NCBI RefSeq assembly: GCF_007672725.1
Contig: NZ_VDTC01000002.1
Location: forward strand, 248,001-312,000
DNA length: 64,000 bases
From: Corynebacterium aurimucosum ATCC 700975
GTDB taxonomy: Bacteria; Actinomycetota; Actinomycetes; Mycobacteriales; Mycobacteriaceae
Reading direction: 5' to 3'
Under the pieces are notes generated by a model, which saw only the letters and a program-made list of their open reading frames with translations, was not told the DNA's origin and did no database searches. This document shows positions 56,678 through 64,000 of the stretch, piece after piece. Position numbers and translations under genes: made by a program. Each line of letters begins with the position of its first letter. Positions within the stretch are counted from its first letter, which is position 1.

Positions 56678-57601
56678 ATGAGCAACGGCGCCGACGGCCT
56701 GGACCGCCAGTCCCCGTCAGACTTGCTTGCCCGCGTCGAACGCCTCACGCGCCGGGAAAACCTTGACTGCATACGGGTAACCGCACACGAGCTCCTCTTC
56801 CCGCACTCGCCACTCGGGGAAACCCGCGCTTTCATGGACACTGAGGGCGAGCCGATCCTGCGTTTCTACACCACCCACCATGGCATTCTTGGTTTCGGCG
56901 ATATCCCCAGTCTCAGCGAGTTCGTCAACGACTGGAACCACGACTGCCTCTCGCCGCACCTCGTGCTCAACTATTCCTCCCCTACCGAAGTCGAAGTGTG
57001 GGGCCACTCCTTCCTCGTGGTGCACCAGAAACCCACGAGCGCCCAACTCTCCGCTTCGGTAGTGCCAGCGCTCCACAACGCCGCGGCCTGCCTCGAAGAA
57101 CTGGCTAAACATTTCCCCGTTCTCACGCTTCCCCGCCCGGCAGTCCCGGAAGAACAGACAGAACTCGACGGCCCCGTCGCCAGCGTCGATACGGCCCGCC
57201 TCGAAGCTCTCTTACCCGCCCTGGGAATTTCGCGCTTCCAATCAGATGGCGATGAAGCCGTTTATGCCTGGATCAATGACGTCCTCTTTGCCTTCGCCAT
57301 TGACTCCGGCCCAAGCCTCATCATCAAAGGCCATTGGGACCCGAACCTACAGGGCAGCGAGTTCTCCAGGATTTTCCTTATTTGCAATGATTGGAACCGG
57401 AACAATCACTCGGCCTCAGCCTTCTGCCACTCCAACGTTGACGGGCTGCAGGTGCGCATTGATTACGCGGTCATGACGGGCGCCGGGCTTTCCGACGCCC
57501 AACTGATAACCGCCCTCGGCCGCGGCATCAAGCACGTCCTCCACGGCATCGATGACATTTCACGCGATGCCGTGGGCTCCTCCCCCGTCGCCTGGCCCTA
57601 G
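56678..57601 (+). CDS. YbjN domain-containing protein (two repeats)
   Basis: The 307-residue soluble protein has two related halves. Each has a pattern like ISLVLND or FAFAID, an FVNDWN or LICNDWNR block and a C-terminal helix, the type III chaperone-like fold seen in YbjN. One copy covers about residues 60-150 and the other about 195-300. YbjN-type proteins are linked to stress and cell-envelope effects with no known reaction. The start has GGGAGG upstream; a longer frame is unsupported. It converges on the next gene, sharing a CTAG stop. Confidence 0.8.
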   Translation: MSNGADGLDRQSPSDLLARVERLTRRENLDCIRVTAHELLFPHSPLGETRAFMDTEGEPILRFYTTHHGILGFGDIPSLSEFVNDWNHDCLSPHLVLNYSSPTEVEVWGHSFLVVHQKPTSAQLSASVVPALHNAAACLEELAKHFPVLTLPRPAVPEEQTELDGPVASVDTARLEALLPALGISRFQSDGDEAVYAWINDVLFAFAIDSGPSLIIKGHWDPNLQGSEFSRIFLICNDWNRNNHSASAFCHSNVDGLQVRIDYAVMTGAGLSDAQLITALGRGIKHVLHGIDDISRDAVGSSPVAWP

Positions 57602-58140
57602 TGCACGTCGACCGCTGCCTCGTTTTCTTCCGCTTCACTTTCGAGCGCCACGCTGGGCGGCTCAAAGAACAGCGCAGACCAGTAGACAAACATGGCCATA
57701 AATGGTCCCACAAGCCACGCGATGCCGGGCGAAAACTTCGGCACGAACTCCACGAATTCCCCAGGGTTCTCCGGAACATCAGTGGCCGTCGCCCCGCCGA
57801 AGACATAGAAGGACGCCGCACCGGCCAAAGCCGCCAGCGCCACCCACAGCAGCACACCGACGCCACGGTAGCGCTCTCCCCAACGGTGGGCGATTGCTCC
57901 CAAGGCCATACCGAGGACTCCGGTGATCAGCACGAAGGTGATATAAGAATCGAATTGCACGTCGGCAACGTTGCGCAGGACATAGCCGCCATCCTCCATG
58001 CGATGGCCCTCCAGAGTAGGCCGCCACAGCCCCCAGACAGCGCCAACAGCGGAGAAACCAAGGAGCGCTAACGCGAGCAACCCCGCGCCGAATCCAATGG
58101 CGCGGGGTATATGAAAGCTAGGTGCACGCAGTGCAGGCAC
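57598..58140 (-). CDS. Hypothetical membrane protein (DUF2567-like)
   Basis: The 180-residue protein has four predicted helices (about 15-38, 67-85, 93-112 and 138-160), a segment GLWRPTLEGHRMEDGGYVL facing outward, and an acidic tail. The helix layout and size resemble mycobacterial DUF2567 proteins, but I cannot confirm the family. It follows the lipoprotein gene after an 8-bp gap on the same strand. Its stop overlaps the YbjN stop in a CTAG. Confidence 0.6.
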   Translation of the reverse strand: MPALRAPSFHIPRAIGFGAGLLALALLGFSAVGAVWGLWRPTLEGHRMEDGGYVLRNVADVQFDSYITFVLITGVLGMALGAIAHRWGERYRGVGVLLWVALAALAGAASFYVFGGATATDVPENPGEFVEFVPKFSPGIAWLVGPFMAMFVYWSALFFEPPSVALESEAEENEAAVDVH

Positions 58141-58148
58141 GATAATCT

Positions 58149-58886
58149 CTAGCCGCAGAAGGTCCAGTTACCGTTCTCGCGCTTGAAGCGCATGGTGGAG
58201 CTATCCATGCCCTGGCTGGTGTTGACGTTCACGGTCGCGGAGGCGTCATCGCCGTTAACCACGACATCATTGATGGACTCAACGCCGGTCTTGGACCAGT
58301 CGAAGCCCTCCATCTGGGAGGTGTCCTGGCCAGCTGCGGCCATCATGTCCTTGAGCTGGTTCATCGGCACATCCGGGACCTGGTTGTAGTCCACCTGGTC
58401 GAGGCCGGAGTTTGGATCATTACGCACGGCCGCGCAGGTGTGTTCCGGAAGGTACTTCACAAAGGAGCGCATGGTCTGCTGCTCATACATGCCACGTACC
58501 AGGGTGTTGATACCGTCGATATCCTCCTGGCTTGCGGCCTCGCCCTGAACCGGTTCAACCTTTGGCATGTTCTGGAACGGGTCCGCGCCCTCTTCGAAGG
58601 GGTTGGCCACGGCCTGGTCGCCGCCCTCAGGGTTCTCTCCCTCCGGCTTCGGAGCAGCGCTCTCGCCGTCCTTATTCTCTTCCCCCTCCTTCTTATCCTC
58701 AGAAGTCTTCTCTTCCGTCTTCTTCTCAGACGTCTTTTCCTTGGACTTCGTCGTCGTGGTGGTCTTTGCCGCAGAGGAAGCGGTGTCGCCTGCGTTCTCG
58801 TCATCGGAACCACAAGCAGCCAAGGAAAGCGGTGCAACGAGTGCAACAGCGATGAGGGACTTCTTGGCAGGTGTCAAAAAGGACAA
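58149..58886 (-). CDS. Lipoprotein with Lys/Glu/Thr-rich linker
   Basis: The 245-residue protein has a signal peptide ending in the lipobox LAAC (lipidated Cys about residue 25), a charged low-complexity linker of about 60 residues (KSKEKTSEKKTEEKTSEDK), and a folded C-terminal domain with two Cys (HTCAAV and WTFCG) that may form a disulfide. The fold resembles the NTF2-like/DUF4878 group. The TTG start is preferred as it has GAGGAG 7 nt upstream; an earlier TTG is 5 codons away. It is likely anchored in the outer face of the membrane by Lgt. Confidence 0.82.
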   Translation of the reverse strand: MSFLTPAKKSLIAVALVAPLSLAACGSDDENAGDTASSAAKTTTTTKSKEKTSEKKTEEKTSEDKKEGEENKDGESAAPKPEGENPEGGDQAVANPFEEGADPFQNMPKVEPVQGEAASQEDIDGINTLVRGMYEQQTMRSFVKYLPEHTCAAVRNDPNSGLDQVDYNQVPDVPMNQLKDMMAAAGQDTSQMEGFDWSKTGVESINDVVVNGDDASATVNVNTSQGMDSSTMRFKRENGNWTFCG

Positions 58887-59049
58887 GGGATAACTCCTCA
58901 AATTAAATAGAGAGCGATAGGTGAATCCACGCTAGGCGTGGTGGTTGCTCTTGGGCATCTCCGACAACCCTAACAAGGGCTGTTTGAAGAAATCATATTT
59001 TACACCTTGAAGCTTCCTGTGAGCCCCACTAGGGGTTTCTTGCGCCGCG

Positions 59050-59055
59050 TAGAGT
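59050..59055 (+). promoter_or_regulatory. -10 hexamer TAGAGT, leaderless TetR transcript
   Basis: TAGAGT ends 7 nt before the GTG at 59063. No Shine-Dalgarno is present. Transcription would begin at or next to the GTG. Confidence 0.55.
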
Positions 59056-59062
59056 TGGTCGT

Positions 59063-59653
59063 GTGCATCTATCTCGCGACGCTATCGTTTCCACTGCCCT
59101 CGAACTCTTGACCCGCTACGGGCTTGCCGACGTCACCATGCGTCGCGTCGCTACCAACCTCGACGTGGCCCCCGGCGCCTTGTACTGGCATGTAGCTAAC
59201 AAGCAATCGCTCATCGCCGCCATGACCGCTGAGATCCTCTCCCCCGTCGCGGGTGAAACCACGGCGGAGTTGGTCAGCTCGCTACACCGGGAGCTGCGCC
59301 GCTGGCGCGATGGCGCCGAGGTAGCCATTGCTGGCGCCGCTTTCCCAGAGTCTTCAGTCAGCGCTGACTTAGAAGAGCTATTCACTACGGCACTGCAGAA
59401 AGAAGCCCCCGATGCATCGAAGGAAGATAGTGCCGTCGCCGCCCGCACGCTGATCCACTACACACTGGGCGCTACTTTCATGGAGCAATCCCGCGAGCAG
59501 CTCAGTGGGGCGTCGTCCAGCGAGGCGTCGCCAAGCACGGTCTTTCCCTCTCCAAGTATCTCAAGCACCGCGCCCGTGGACGCCACCTCTGTGCGTGCCG
59601 CGGAACTCATGGTTGCCGGTTTAAAGTCACTGCGAACCGATCGCTGCGAATAG
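59063..59653 (+). CDS. TetR family transcriptional regulator
   Basis: The 196-residue protein has an N-terminal helix-turn-helix (VTMRRVATNLDVAPGALYWH) and a helical C-terminal domain with a Ser/Pro-rich loop near residues 148-172. The HTH is close to that of tetracycline-repressor-like proteins with short N-terminal arms. It lies 20 bp before glgX, on the same strand, so it could control glgX or itself; glgX also has its own -10. The lipoprotein gene is divergent from it and is another candidate target. Confidence 0.88.
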   Translation: MHLSRDAIVSTALELLTRYGLADVTMRRVATNLDVAPGALYWHVANKQSLIAAMTAEILSPVAGETTAELVSSLHRELRRWRDGAEVAIAGAAFPESSVSADLEELFTTALQKEAPDASKEDSAVAARTLIHYTLGATFMEQSREQLSGASSSEASPSTVFPSPSISSTAPVDATSVRAAELMVAGLKSLRTDRCE

Positions 59654-59660
59654 AATTGAC

Positions 59661-59666
59661 TAAGCT
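59661..59666 (+). promoter_or_regulatory. -10 hexamer TAAGCT, leaderless glgX transcript
   Basis: TAAGCT ends 7 nt before the ATG at 59674, and no ribosome site is visible, so glgX may have a leaderless mRNA from this promoter besides any read-through from the TetR gene. It supports the ATG at 59674 over the TTG at 59656. Confidence 0.45.
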
Positions 59667-59673
59667 GAGCCTC

Positions 59674-61869
59674 ATGACTGAGACCCGTGCTGATCTAACG
59701 CCATCTCGCCAGGTGTGGCCTGGTTCCCCCTCCCCGCTCGGCTCCACCTTCGATGGAGCCGGAACTAATTTTGCTATCTTTTCCGAAATCGCGGAAAAGG
59801 TTGAGCTCTGCCTCATCGACCACGATGGCAGCGAAGAGCGCATTGAGTTGACTGAAGTCACCGCCCATGTCTGGCACGCCTACCTCCCCAACGTCAGCCC
59901 CGGACAGCGCTACGGTTACCGCATCCACGGCCCTTATGAACCGGAGCACGGCCTGCGCTGCGATCCCTCGAAGCTACTTGTCGATCCTTATGCCCGCGCC
60001 TTCGACGGTGATTTTGACGGCGATGCCTCGCTGTACTCCTACGATATCTTCGCTGAAGAGCCCGGTACCGGGCGCAACGAGGATGATTCCTTGGGCCACA
60101 CGATGCTGTCGGTGGTCATCAACCCCTTCTTCGAGTGGCACGGCGACAACCGGCCGCATACCCCGGATAACGAAACCATCATCTACGAAGCCCACGTCAA
60201 GGGCATGACGATGACACACCCGGATGTGCCAGAGGAGCTGCGCGGCACCTACGCCGGCATGGCGCACCCGGCGATCATCAACTACTTCAAGGACTTGGGT
60301 GTGACGGCCGTCGAGCTGCTGCCGGTCCACCAGTTCCTCCAGGATGATCGTCTGCGCCAGCTGGACCTGCGCAACTACTGGGGCTATAACACCTTCGGCT
60401 TCTTCGCTCCGCATGCGGACTACGCCTACGCCAAGAAGCCAGGCGAGGCAGTGGCTGAGTTCAAGGCTATGGTTCGCGCTTACCACGAGGCAGGGATTGA
60501 GATCATCCTCGATGTCGTCTACAACCACACCGCCGAAGGCAACCACATGGGGCCAACCATTGCCTTCCGCGGTATTGATAACCATGCCTACTACCGCTTG
60601 GTCGATGACAATCCCGAGCACTACATGGACTACACCGGCACCGGTAACTCCCTCAATGTCCGCCACCCGCACTCCCTCCAGCTGATTATGGATTCGTTGC
60701 GTTATTGGGTGACGGAGATGCGCGTGGATGGCTTCCGTTTCGATCTCGCGTCTACTCTGGCGCGCGAGCTGGATGACGTCGACAAGCTCGCCACCTTCTT
60801 CGATCTGGTGCAGCAGGACCCGGTGGTCTCCAAGGTCAAGCTCATCGCCGAGCCCTGGGACGTGGGCCATAACGGCTACCAGGTTGGTAACTTCCCGCCC
60901 ATTTGGAGCGAATGGAACGGTAAGTACCGCGATACCGTCCGTGATTTCTGGCGCGGGGAACCGTCGAAGATGGGTGAGTTTGCCTCACGCTTGACCGGCT
61001 CTTCCGACTTGTATGCCAACAACGGCCGCCGCCCCACCGCATCCATTAACTTCATCACCGCTCACGACGGCTTCACGCTGCGTGATTTGGTGTCCTACAA
61101 CGAAAAGCACAATGCGGACAACGGGGAGGACAACCGCGACGGTGAATCCCACAACCGCTCGTGGAACCACGGCGTGGAGGGCCCGACTGACGACGAAGAA
61201 ATTAAGAAGCTTCGCCGCCGCCAGGTCCGCAACTTCCTCACTACCCTTCTGCTCTCCCAGGGCACCCCGATGCTGTGTCACGGCGATGAACTAGGCCGCA
61301 CCCAGGGCGGCAACAACAACGTGTACTGCCAGGACAACGAGATTTCCTGGATCGATTGGTCGATGTTGGAGCAGGAAAAGAACATCGCCATGCACGGTTT
61401 TACTAAGCGCCTGATTAACATCCGCAAGAACCACCCGGTGTTCCGTCGCCAGCGTTTCTTGGCCGGTGGCCCCTTTGGTTCTGAGGTGAAAGACCGCGAT
61501 ATTGCATGGCTCGTGCCCTCCGGCAAGCTGATGACTCCGGAGGACTGGGATTTTGAATTCGGCAAGGCCCTCATGGTCTACCTCAATGGCAACGCCATCA
61601 CGGAAACGACGGCCCGCGGCGAACGCATCACGGATGATTCCTTCATCATGATTTTCAACGCCCACCACGAGGACATTGAGTTCACCCTGCCGAAGAAGGA
61701 CTTGGGTGCTAGCTGGCGGCTCATCGTCGATACTTCTGATTCCGGCGGATACCCGGACGAGGAAAAGCTGATCGCTGCCGAAGGAACCATCATGGTGCAG
61801 CCGCGCTCCACGCTGATCTTGCGCCAGACCGAGCCCCCGGTCTTCGACGACAACGACGAATCTGCATAA
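59674..61869 (+). CDS. glgX: Glycogen debranching enzyme GlgX
   Basis: The 731-residue GH13 enzyme hydrolyses alpha-1,6 branch links of glycogen trimmed by GlgP. It has an N-terminal carbohydrate-binding domain (WPGSPSPLGSTFDGAGTNFA), the catalytic barrel with IILDVVYNHTAEG, the nucleophile Asp in VDGFRFDLAS, the acid/base Glu in KLIAEPWDVG and the transition-state Asp in FITAHDGFTLRDL. The C-terminal beta domain ends with an acidic tail. GlgP is in the same window. Confidence 0.96.
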   Translation: MTETRADLTPSRQVWPGSPSPLGSTFDGAGTNFAIFSEIAEKVELCLIDHDGSEERIELTEVTAHVWHAYLPNVSPGQRYGYRIHGPYEPEHGLRCDPSKLLVDPYARAFDGDFDGDASLYSYDIFAEEPGTGRNEDDSLGHTMLSVVINPFFEWHGDNRPHTPDNETIIYEAHVKGMTMTHPDVPEELRGTYAGMAHPAIINYFKDLGVTAVELLPVHQFLQDDRLRQLDLRNYWGYNTFGFFAPHADYAYAKKPGEAVAEFKAMVRAYHEAGIEIILDVVYNHTAEGNHMGPTIAFRGIDNHAYYRLVDDNPEHYMDYTGTGNSLNVRHPHSLQLIMDSLRYWVTEMRVDGFRFDLASTLARELDDVDKLATFFDLVQQDPVVSKVKLIAEPWDVGHNGYQVGNFPPIWSEWNGKYRDTVRDFWRGEPSKMGEFASRLTGSSDLYANNGRRPTASINFITAHDGFTLRDLVSYNEKHNADNGEDNRDGESHNRSWNHGVEGPTDDEEIKKLRRRQVRNFLTTLLLSQGTPMLCHGDELGRTQGGNNNVYCQDNEISWIDWSMLEQEKNIAMHGFTKRLINIRKNHPVFRRQRFLAGGPFGSEVKDRDIAWLVPSGKLMTPEDWDFEFGKALMVYLNGNAITETTARGERITDDSFIMIFNAHHEDIEFTLPKKDLGASWRLIVDTSDSGGYPDEEKLIAAEGTIMVQPRSTLILRQTEPPVFDDNDESA

Positions 61870-61883
61870 TCGGTTGCTTCGGC

Positions 61884-61913
61884 AAGAAGCAGCTGAAGCT
61901 TTGGCTGCTTCTT
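61884..61913 (+). terminator. Hairpin after glgX
   Basis: AAGAAGCAGC and GCTGCTTCTT form a perfect 10-bp stem with a 10-nt loop, 14 bp after the glgX stop. The CTTCTT at its end is T-rich but no long T run follows, so termination strength is uncertain. Confidence 0.65.
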
Positions 61914-61958
61914 CACCGCTTGCTCTCCACCACCAACACCATGCTTTGAAAGGAATCC

Positions 61959-63344
61959 GTGTCCTACACTGCCCACGGTGCCGTCATTGATGTCACCGCC
62001 GAAGCCCTTGTCTTCCGCCGCTCTTTGCTTGCTTCTTCCCTCGGCGCACCAGCCCACGAGAGTCTCTCCCTCGCTGGAGCCACGGGCGTGGAATGCACGG
62101 AGCCGACGGCAACTGGTTTTGGTCAAGTCATCGTTCACGGCACCAGCGGTTCCGGAGGTGGTGCTGGTGACACGGTCATCCGTTTTGCACCCGGCCAGGA
62201 CGCCACGGCTTTCGCGCAGGCGGTGGAGGCTGCCTTGCGCGGCGAAGCACCGGCCGCCAGCACTCGTGTTCAGGGATTGAACTTCACCGCCGTCGATGTG
62301 GAAACGGCCAATGACAACTGGGGTTCGGTGTGCCAGATCGGCGCGGTCCGCTTCCGCGATGGCGAAGAGACCGAGTCCCGTACGTGGTTGTGCACTCCCC
62401 CGCCGGGCCTAGAGCACTTCGACGACGTCAACATCAGTATCCACGGCATCACGCCAGATGACGTCGCTGATGCTTCGCCCTTTGCGGATGCTGCTGCCGA
62501 GCTCTTCGACTTCCTCGGCTCTGACACGATGGTGGCCCACAACGCACAGTTCGATTCCACGGCCTTGCGCAGCGGCCTTAAGAAGTCTGCGGCGCCGGTT
62601 CCGGAGATTCGCTTGGCGTGCTCGCTGGCCCTGGCTCGCGATGCCTCCCGCGCCGGTGTCATCGACGTGGCCAACCATAAGCTTCCGACCGTTGCCTCCT
62701 ACATCGGGGCCGAGGACTTCCACCACCACGAAGCCACAGCGGATGCCCGGGCAGCCGGCGAAATTGTTAGCGCCCTGGCCCAGCGCTTTGGTCACTCTGG
62801 TTCTATCGAGGACTTATTCACCACCCGGGACTTTGCCCTGGGCACCTTGAGCGAGGAGTCCGTCATCCCAGTTCTGCGCGCCAACACTGCTCCGTTGTCT
62901 GCAGCGGACTTAGGCGCCGGCACGGATTTCCGCGACAAGACGCGCATGGCGGGGACGACCTCGGGTGCGAAAAAGAAGAGCTCCGGGTCCGCACAGCGCC
63001 GCGGGCCGGCCCCATGGCAGTCCGTATCCACGCCGGACACCATCCCGGATCCGAACCCCGACGCCGATCCAGAAGGCGCATTGTTTGGCCAGAATGTCAC
63101 CCTCACCGGTGACTTCGAACCTTTTGATAAAGGTCTGTTGTGGTCCAAGATTGCTGAGCGCGGTGGAAAGGTGGGCAAGAACGTCACGAAGAAAACCACC
63201 ATCCTCGTCGTGGGCCAGTGGGCCACCAAGACGTCGAAGGAAAAGCGCGCCGAAGAGCTACAAGGCAAGGGCCAGAATATTGAGATCTGGCAGACAGACA
63301 AGCTCCTCGAGGAACTTCAGCTCGATGAAGCCCCTCCGTTTTAA
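61959..63344 (+). CDS. DEDDh exonuclease fused to a BRCT domain
   Basis: The 461-residue protein has a short N-terminal domain of about 100 residues, then an exonuclease core of the DnaQ type (Exo I FTAVDVETAN, Exo II VAHNAQFDSTAL, Exo III HHEATADARAAGEI), a linker, and a C-terminal BRCT domain (from FGQNVTLTGDFEPF to the end). The core resembles the epsilon proofreading subunit but the gene is not a polymerase partner by position. The GTG start has AAAGGA at 4 nt. DNA repair or replication processing is the likely role. Confidence 0.88.
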   Translation: MSYTAHGAVIDVTAEALVFRRSLLASSLGAPAHESLSLAGATGVECTEPTATGFGQVIVHGTSGSGGGAGDTVIRFAPGQDATAFAQAVEAALRGEAPAASTRVQGLNFTAVDVETANDNWGSVCQIGAVRFRDGEETESRTWLCTPPPGLEHFDDVNISIHGITPDDVADASPFADAAAELFDFLGSDTMVAHNAQFDSTALRSGLKKSAAPVPEIRLACSLALARDASRAGVIDVANHKLPTVASYIGAEDFHHHEATADARAAGEIVSALAQRFGHSGSIEDLFTTRDFALGTLSEESVIPVLRANTAPLSAADLGAGTDFRDKTRMAGTTSGAKKKSSGSAQRRGPAPWQSVSTPDTIPDPNPDADPEGALFGQNVTLTGDFEPFDKGLLWSKIAERGGKVGKNVTKKTTILVVGQWATKTSKEKRAEELQGKGQNIEIWQTDKLLEELQLDEAPPF

Positions 63345-63484
63345 CCCGCGATTGGCCTCAAGGCACCCGCGATAAGCCCAATCCAAAGGAATTCTCCTCT
63401 TCGCTGGGAACCGGTGGGCACGGAGCGCAGTCCAATAAGCATAAGGAATCTGCACCTGCCCAACCGTTACGGAGATAAATCCTT

Positions 63485-64000
63485 ATGACCATCGCGCTGT
63501 CCACTTCCCTCCACGTCGATCGCCTTCTCCCCTCGCTCTGCCCGAGCGAAGAGCTGACCGGAATTAAGCTGTGCGATGATGGTTTTGGGGACTCACCTGC
63601 TAGCCTCCAGTTATCGCGCACGCTATCGATGTCCATAGTACGCGGCACGGGTACGGAGGCCAAGCGTGTGAGCCAGCGCGCTCTGGATGATATGGGCTTG
63701 ACCGTACGCCAGGCATGGGATTCCGCAGCGTTGAATCTGCAGCGGCGAGCGTTGACGGAGCAGGGACTGCGGTTCTTCACCCGCCCTGCCGAACTCGGCT
63801 TCATGGGGGCCGAGGCAGGCCTCGAGGTGCGAGCTCATCGCTGCACGATATCGTCCTGGTTGGCCCATCCGCAGGCTTTCGTTATCCTAGACAATCATCT
63901 TCAGAGGCTCAGCCAGGCTCGAAGCATCACGTACCTCGTGCCTGATGCGCACACTCTTTATGCGTTGCTCAACGTCTCCCCGCATCGCGCCACGGAGTTA
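63485..64000 (+). CDS. Unknown protein, 3' end beyond the window
   Basis: An open frame runs from the ATG at 63485 to the last base, at least 172 codons with no stop. The N-terminus is MTIALSTSLHVDRLLPSL, with a later block SWLAHPQAFVILDNHL and SITYLVPDAHTLYALL that looks like a folded soluble protein, perhaps of the DUF1444-like type, but this is not certain. GGAG lies 10 nt before the ATG and the base use is coding-like. It follows the exonuclease gene after 140 bp on the same strand. The 447-bp minus-strand frame over it is a shadow. Confidence 0.7.
   Translation, partial: MTIALSTSLHVDRLLPSLCPSEELTGIKLCDDGFGDSPASLQLSRTLSMSIVRGTGTEAKRVSQRALDDMGLTVRQAWDSAALNLQRRALTEQGLRFFTRPAELGFMGAEAGLEVRAHRCTISSWLAHPQAFVILDNHLQRLSQARSITYLVPDAHTLYALLNVSPHRATEL

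Noticed and set aside
63358-63804. 148-codon minus-strand frame at the right end
   Set aside because: It lies opposite the open frame at 63485-64000, which has a ribosome site and better coding character.

Overview
This window is a gene-dense actinobacterial chromosome segment, and the gene content and order point to the genus Corynebacterium. Supporting signs are high GC, the block rimM-trmD / rpsP / ffh-glnD-glnK-amtB, the block ftsY-smc-acyP-(AGCS)-mutM-rnc-DUF177-sepIVA (the same order as around Rv2921c-Rv2927c in Mycobacterium tuberculosis), AmtR-type operators in front of amtB, and a hisDCB-x-x-hisHA-impA-hisFI run followed by lgt and pyk. The species cannot be fixed from the sequence alone. 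I see no tRNA or rRNA gene, no CRISPR array, no insertion sequence and no prophage.

Layout. 1-4.2 kb: the 3' end of a ThiF/MoeB-rhodanese protein, a YhgE/Pip membrane protein with long heptad repeats, and an HNH protein. 4.4-10.2 kb: tex, a small hypothetical, trmD, rimM, a cupin, a TetR regulator and rpsP. 10.4-13.9 kb: an OatA-like acyltransferase and an orphan radical SAM/SPASM enzyme. 13.9-19.5 kb: ffh and the nitrogen operon amtB-glnK-glnD under two AmtR boxes. 19.5-25.7 kb: a six-gene Mrp/Mnh Na+(K+)/H+ antiporter operon with a fused MnhA-MnhB subunit. 25.9-37 kb: SRP receptor, SMC, acylphosphatase, an alanine/glycine symporter, Fpg glycosylase, RNase III, DUF177, and the septation factor SepIVA. 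37-45.5 kb: gdh, glycerate kinase, a tautomerase-like protein, an M20 amidohydrolase, glycogen phosphorylase and pyruvate kinase. 45.8-56.5 kb: lgt, a degenerate trpC paralogue, a trp-region membrane protein and a nearly complete histidine pathway. 56.7-64 kb: a YbjN protein, a membrane protein, a lipoprotein, a TetR regulator, glgX, an exonuclease-BRCT protein and the 5' part of an unknown gene.

Most of the window is core housekeeping. Nitrogen assimilation links amtB-glnK-glnD (uptake and sensing) to gdh. Glycogen breakdown links glgP and glgX, and pyk is next to glgP. The his cluster contains hisD, C, B, H, A, F and I; hisG, hisE and a histidinol-phosphate phosphatase are not seen here. 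Two membrane-protein genes (60 aa and a 12-TM MFS carrier) sit inside the his operon with 4-bp start/stop overlaps.

No convincing wholly new multi-gene system was found. The strongest observations are: the TrpC-like protein beside the his genes, which has lost several catalytic residues and looks like a relict or repurposed enzyme; the coupled 60-aa/MFS pair inside the his operon; a NirJ/AhbD-like radical SAM enzyme with no heme genes near it; the tandem AmtR operators spaced 32 bp apart; and a set of at least seven single genes whose -10 hexamer lies 7-8 nt before the start codon, which implies leaderless mRNAs.
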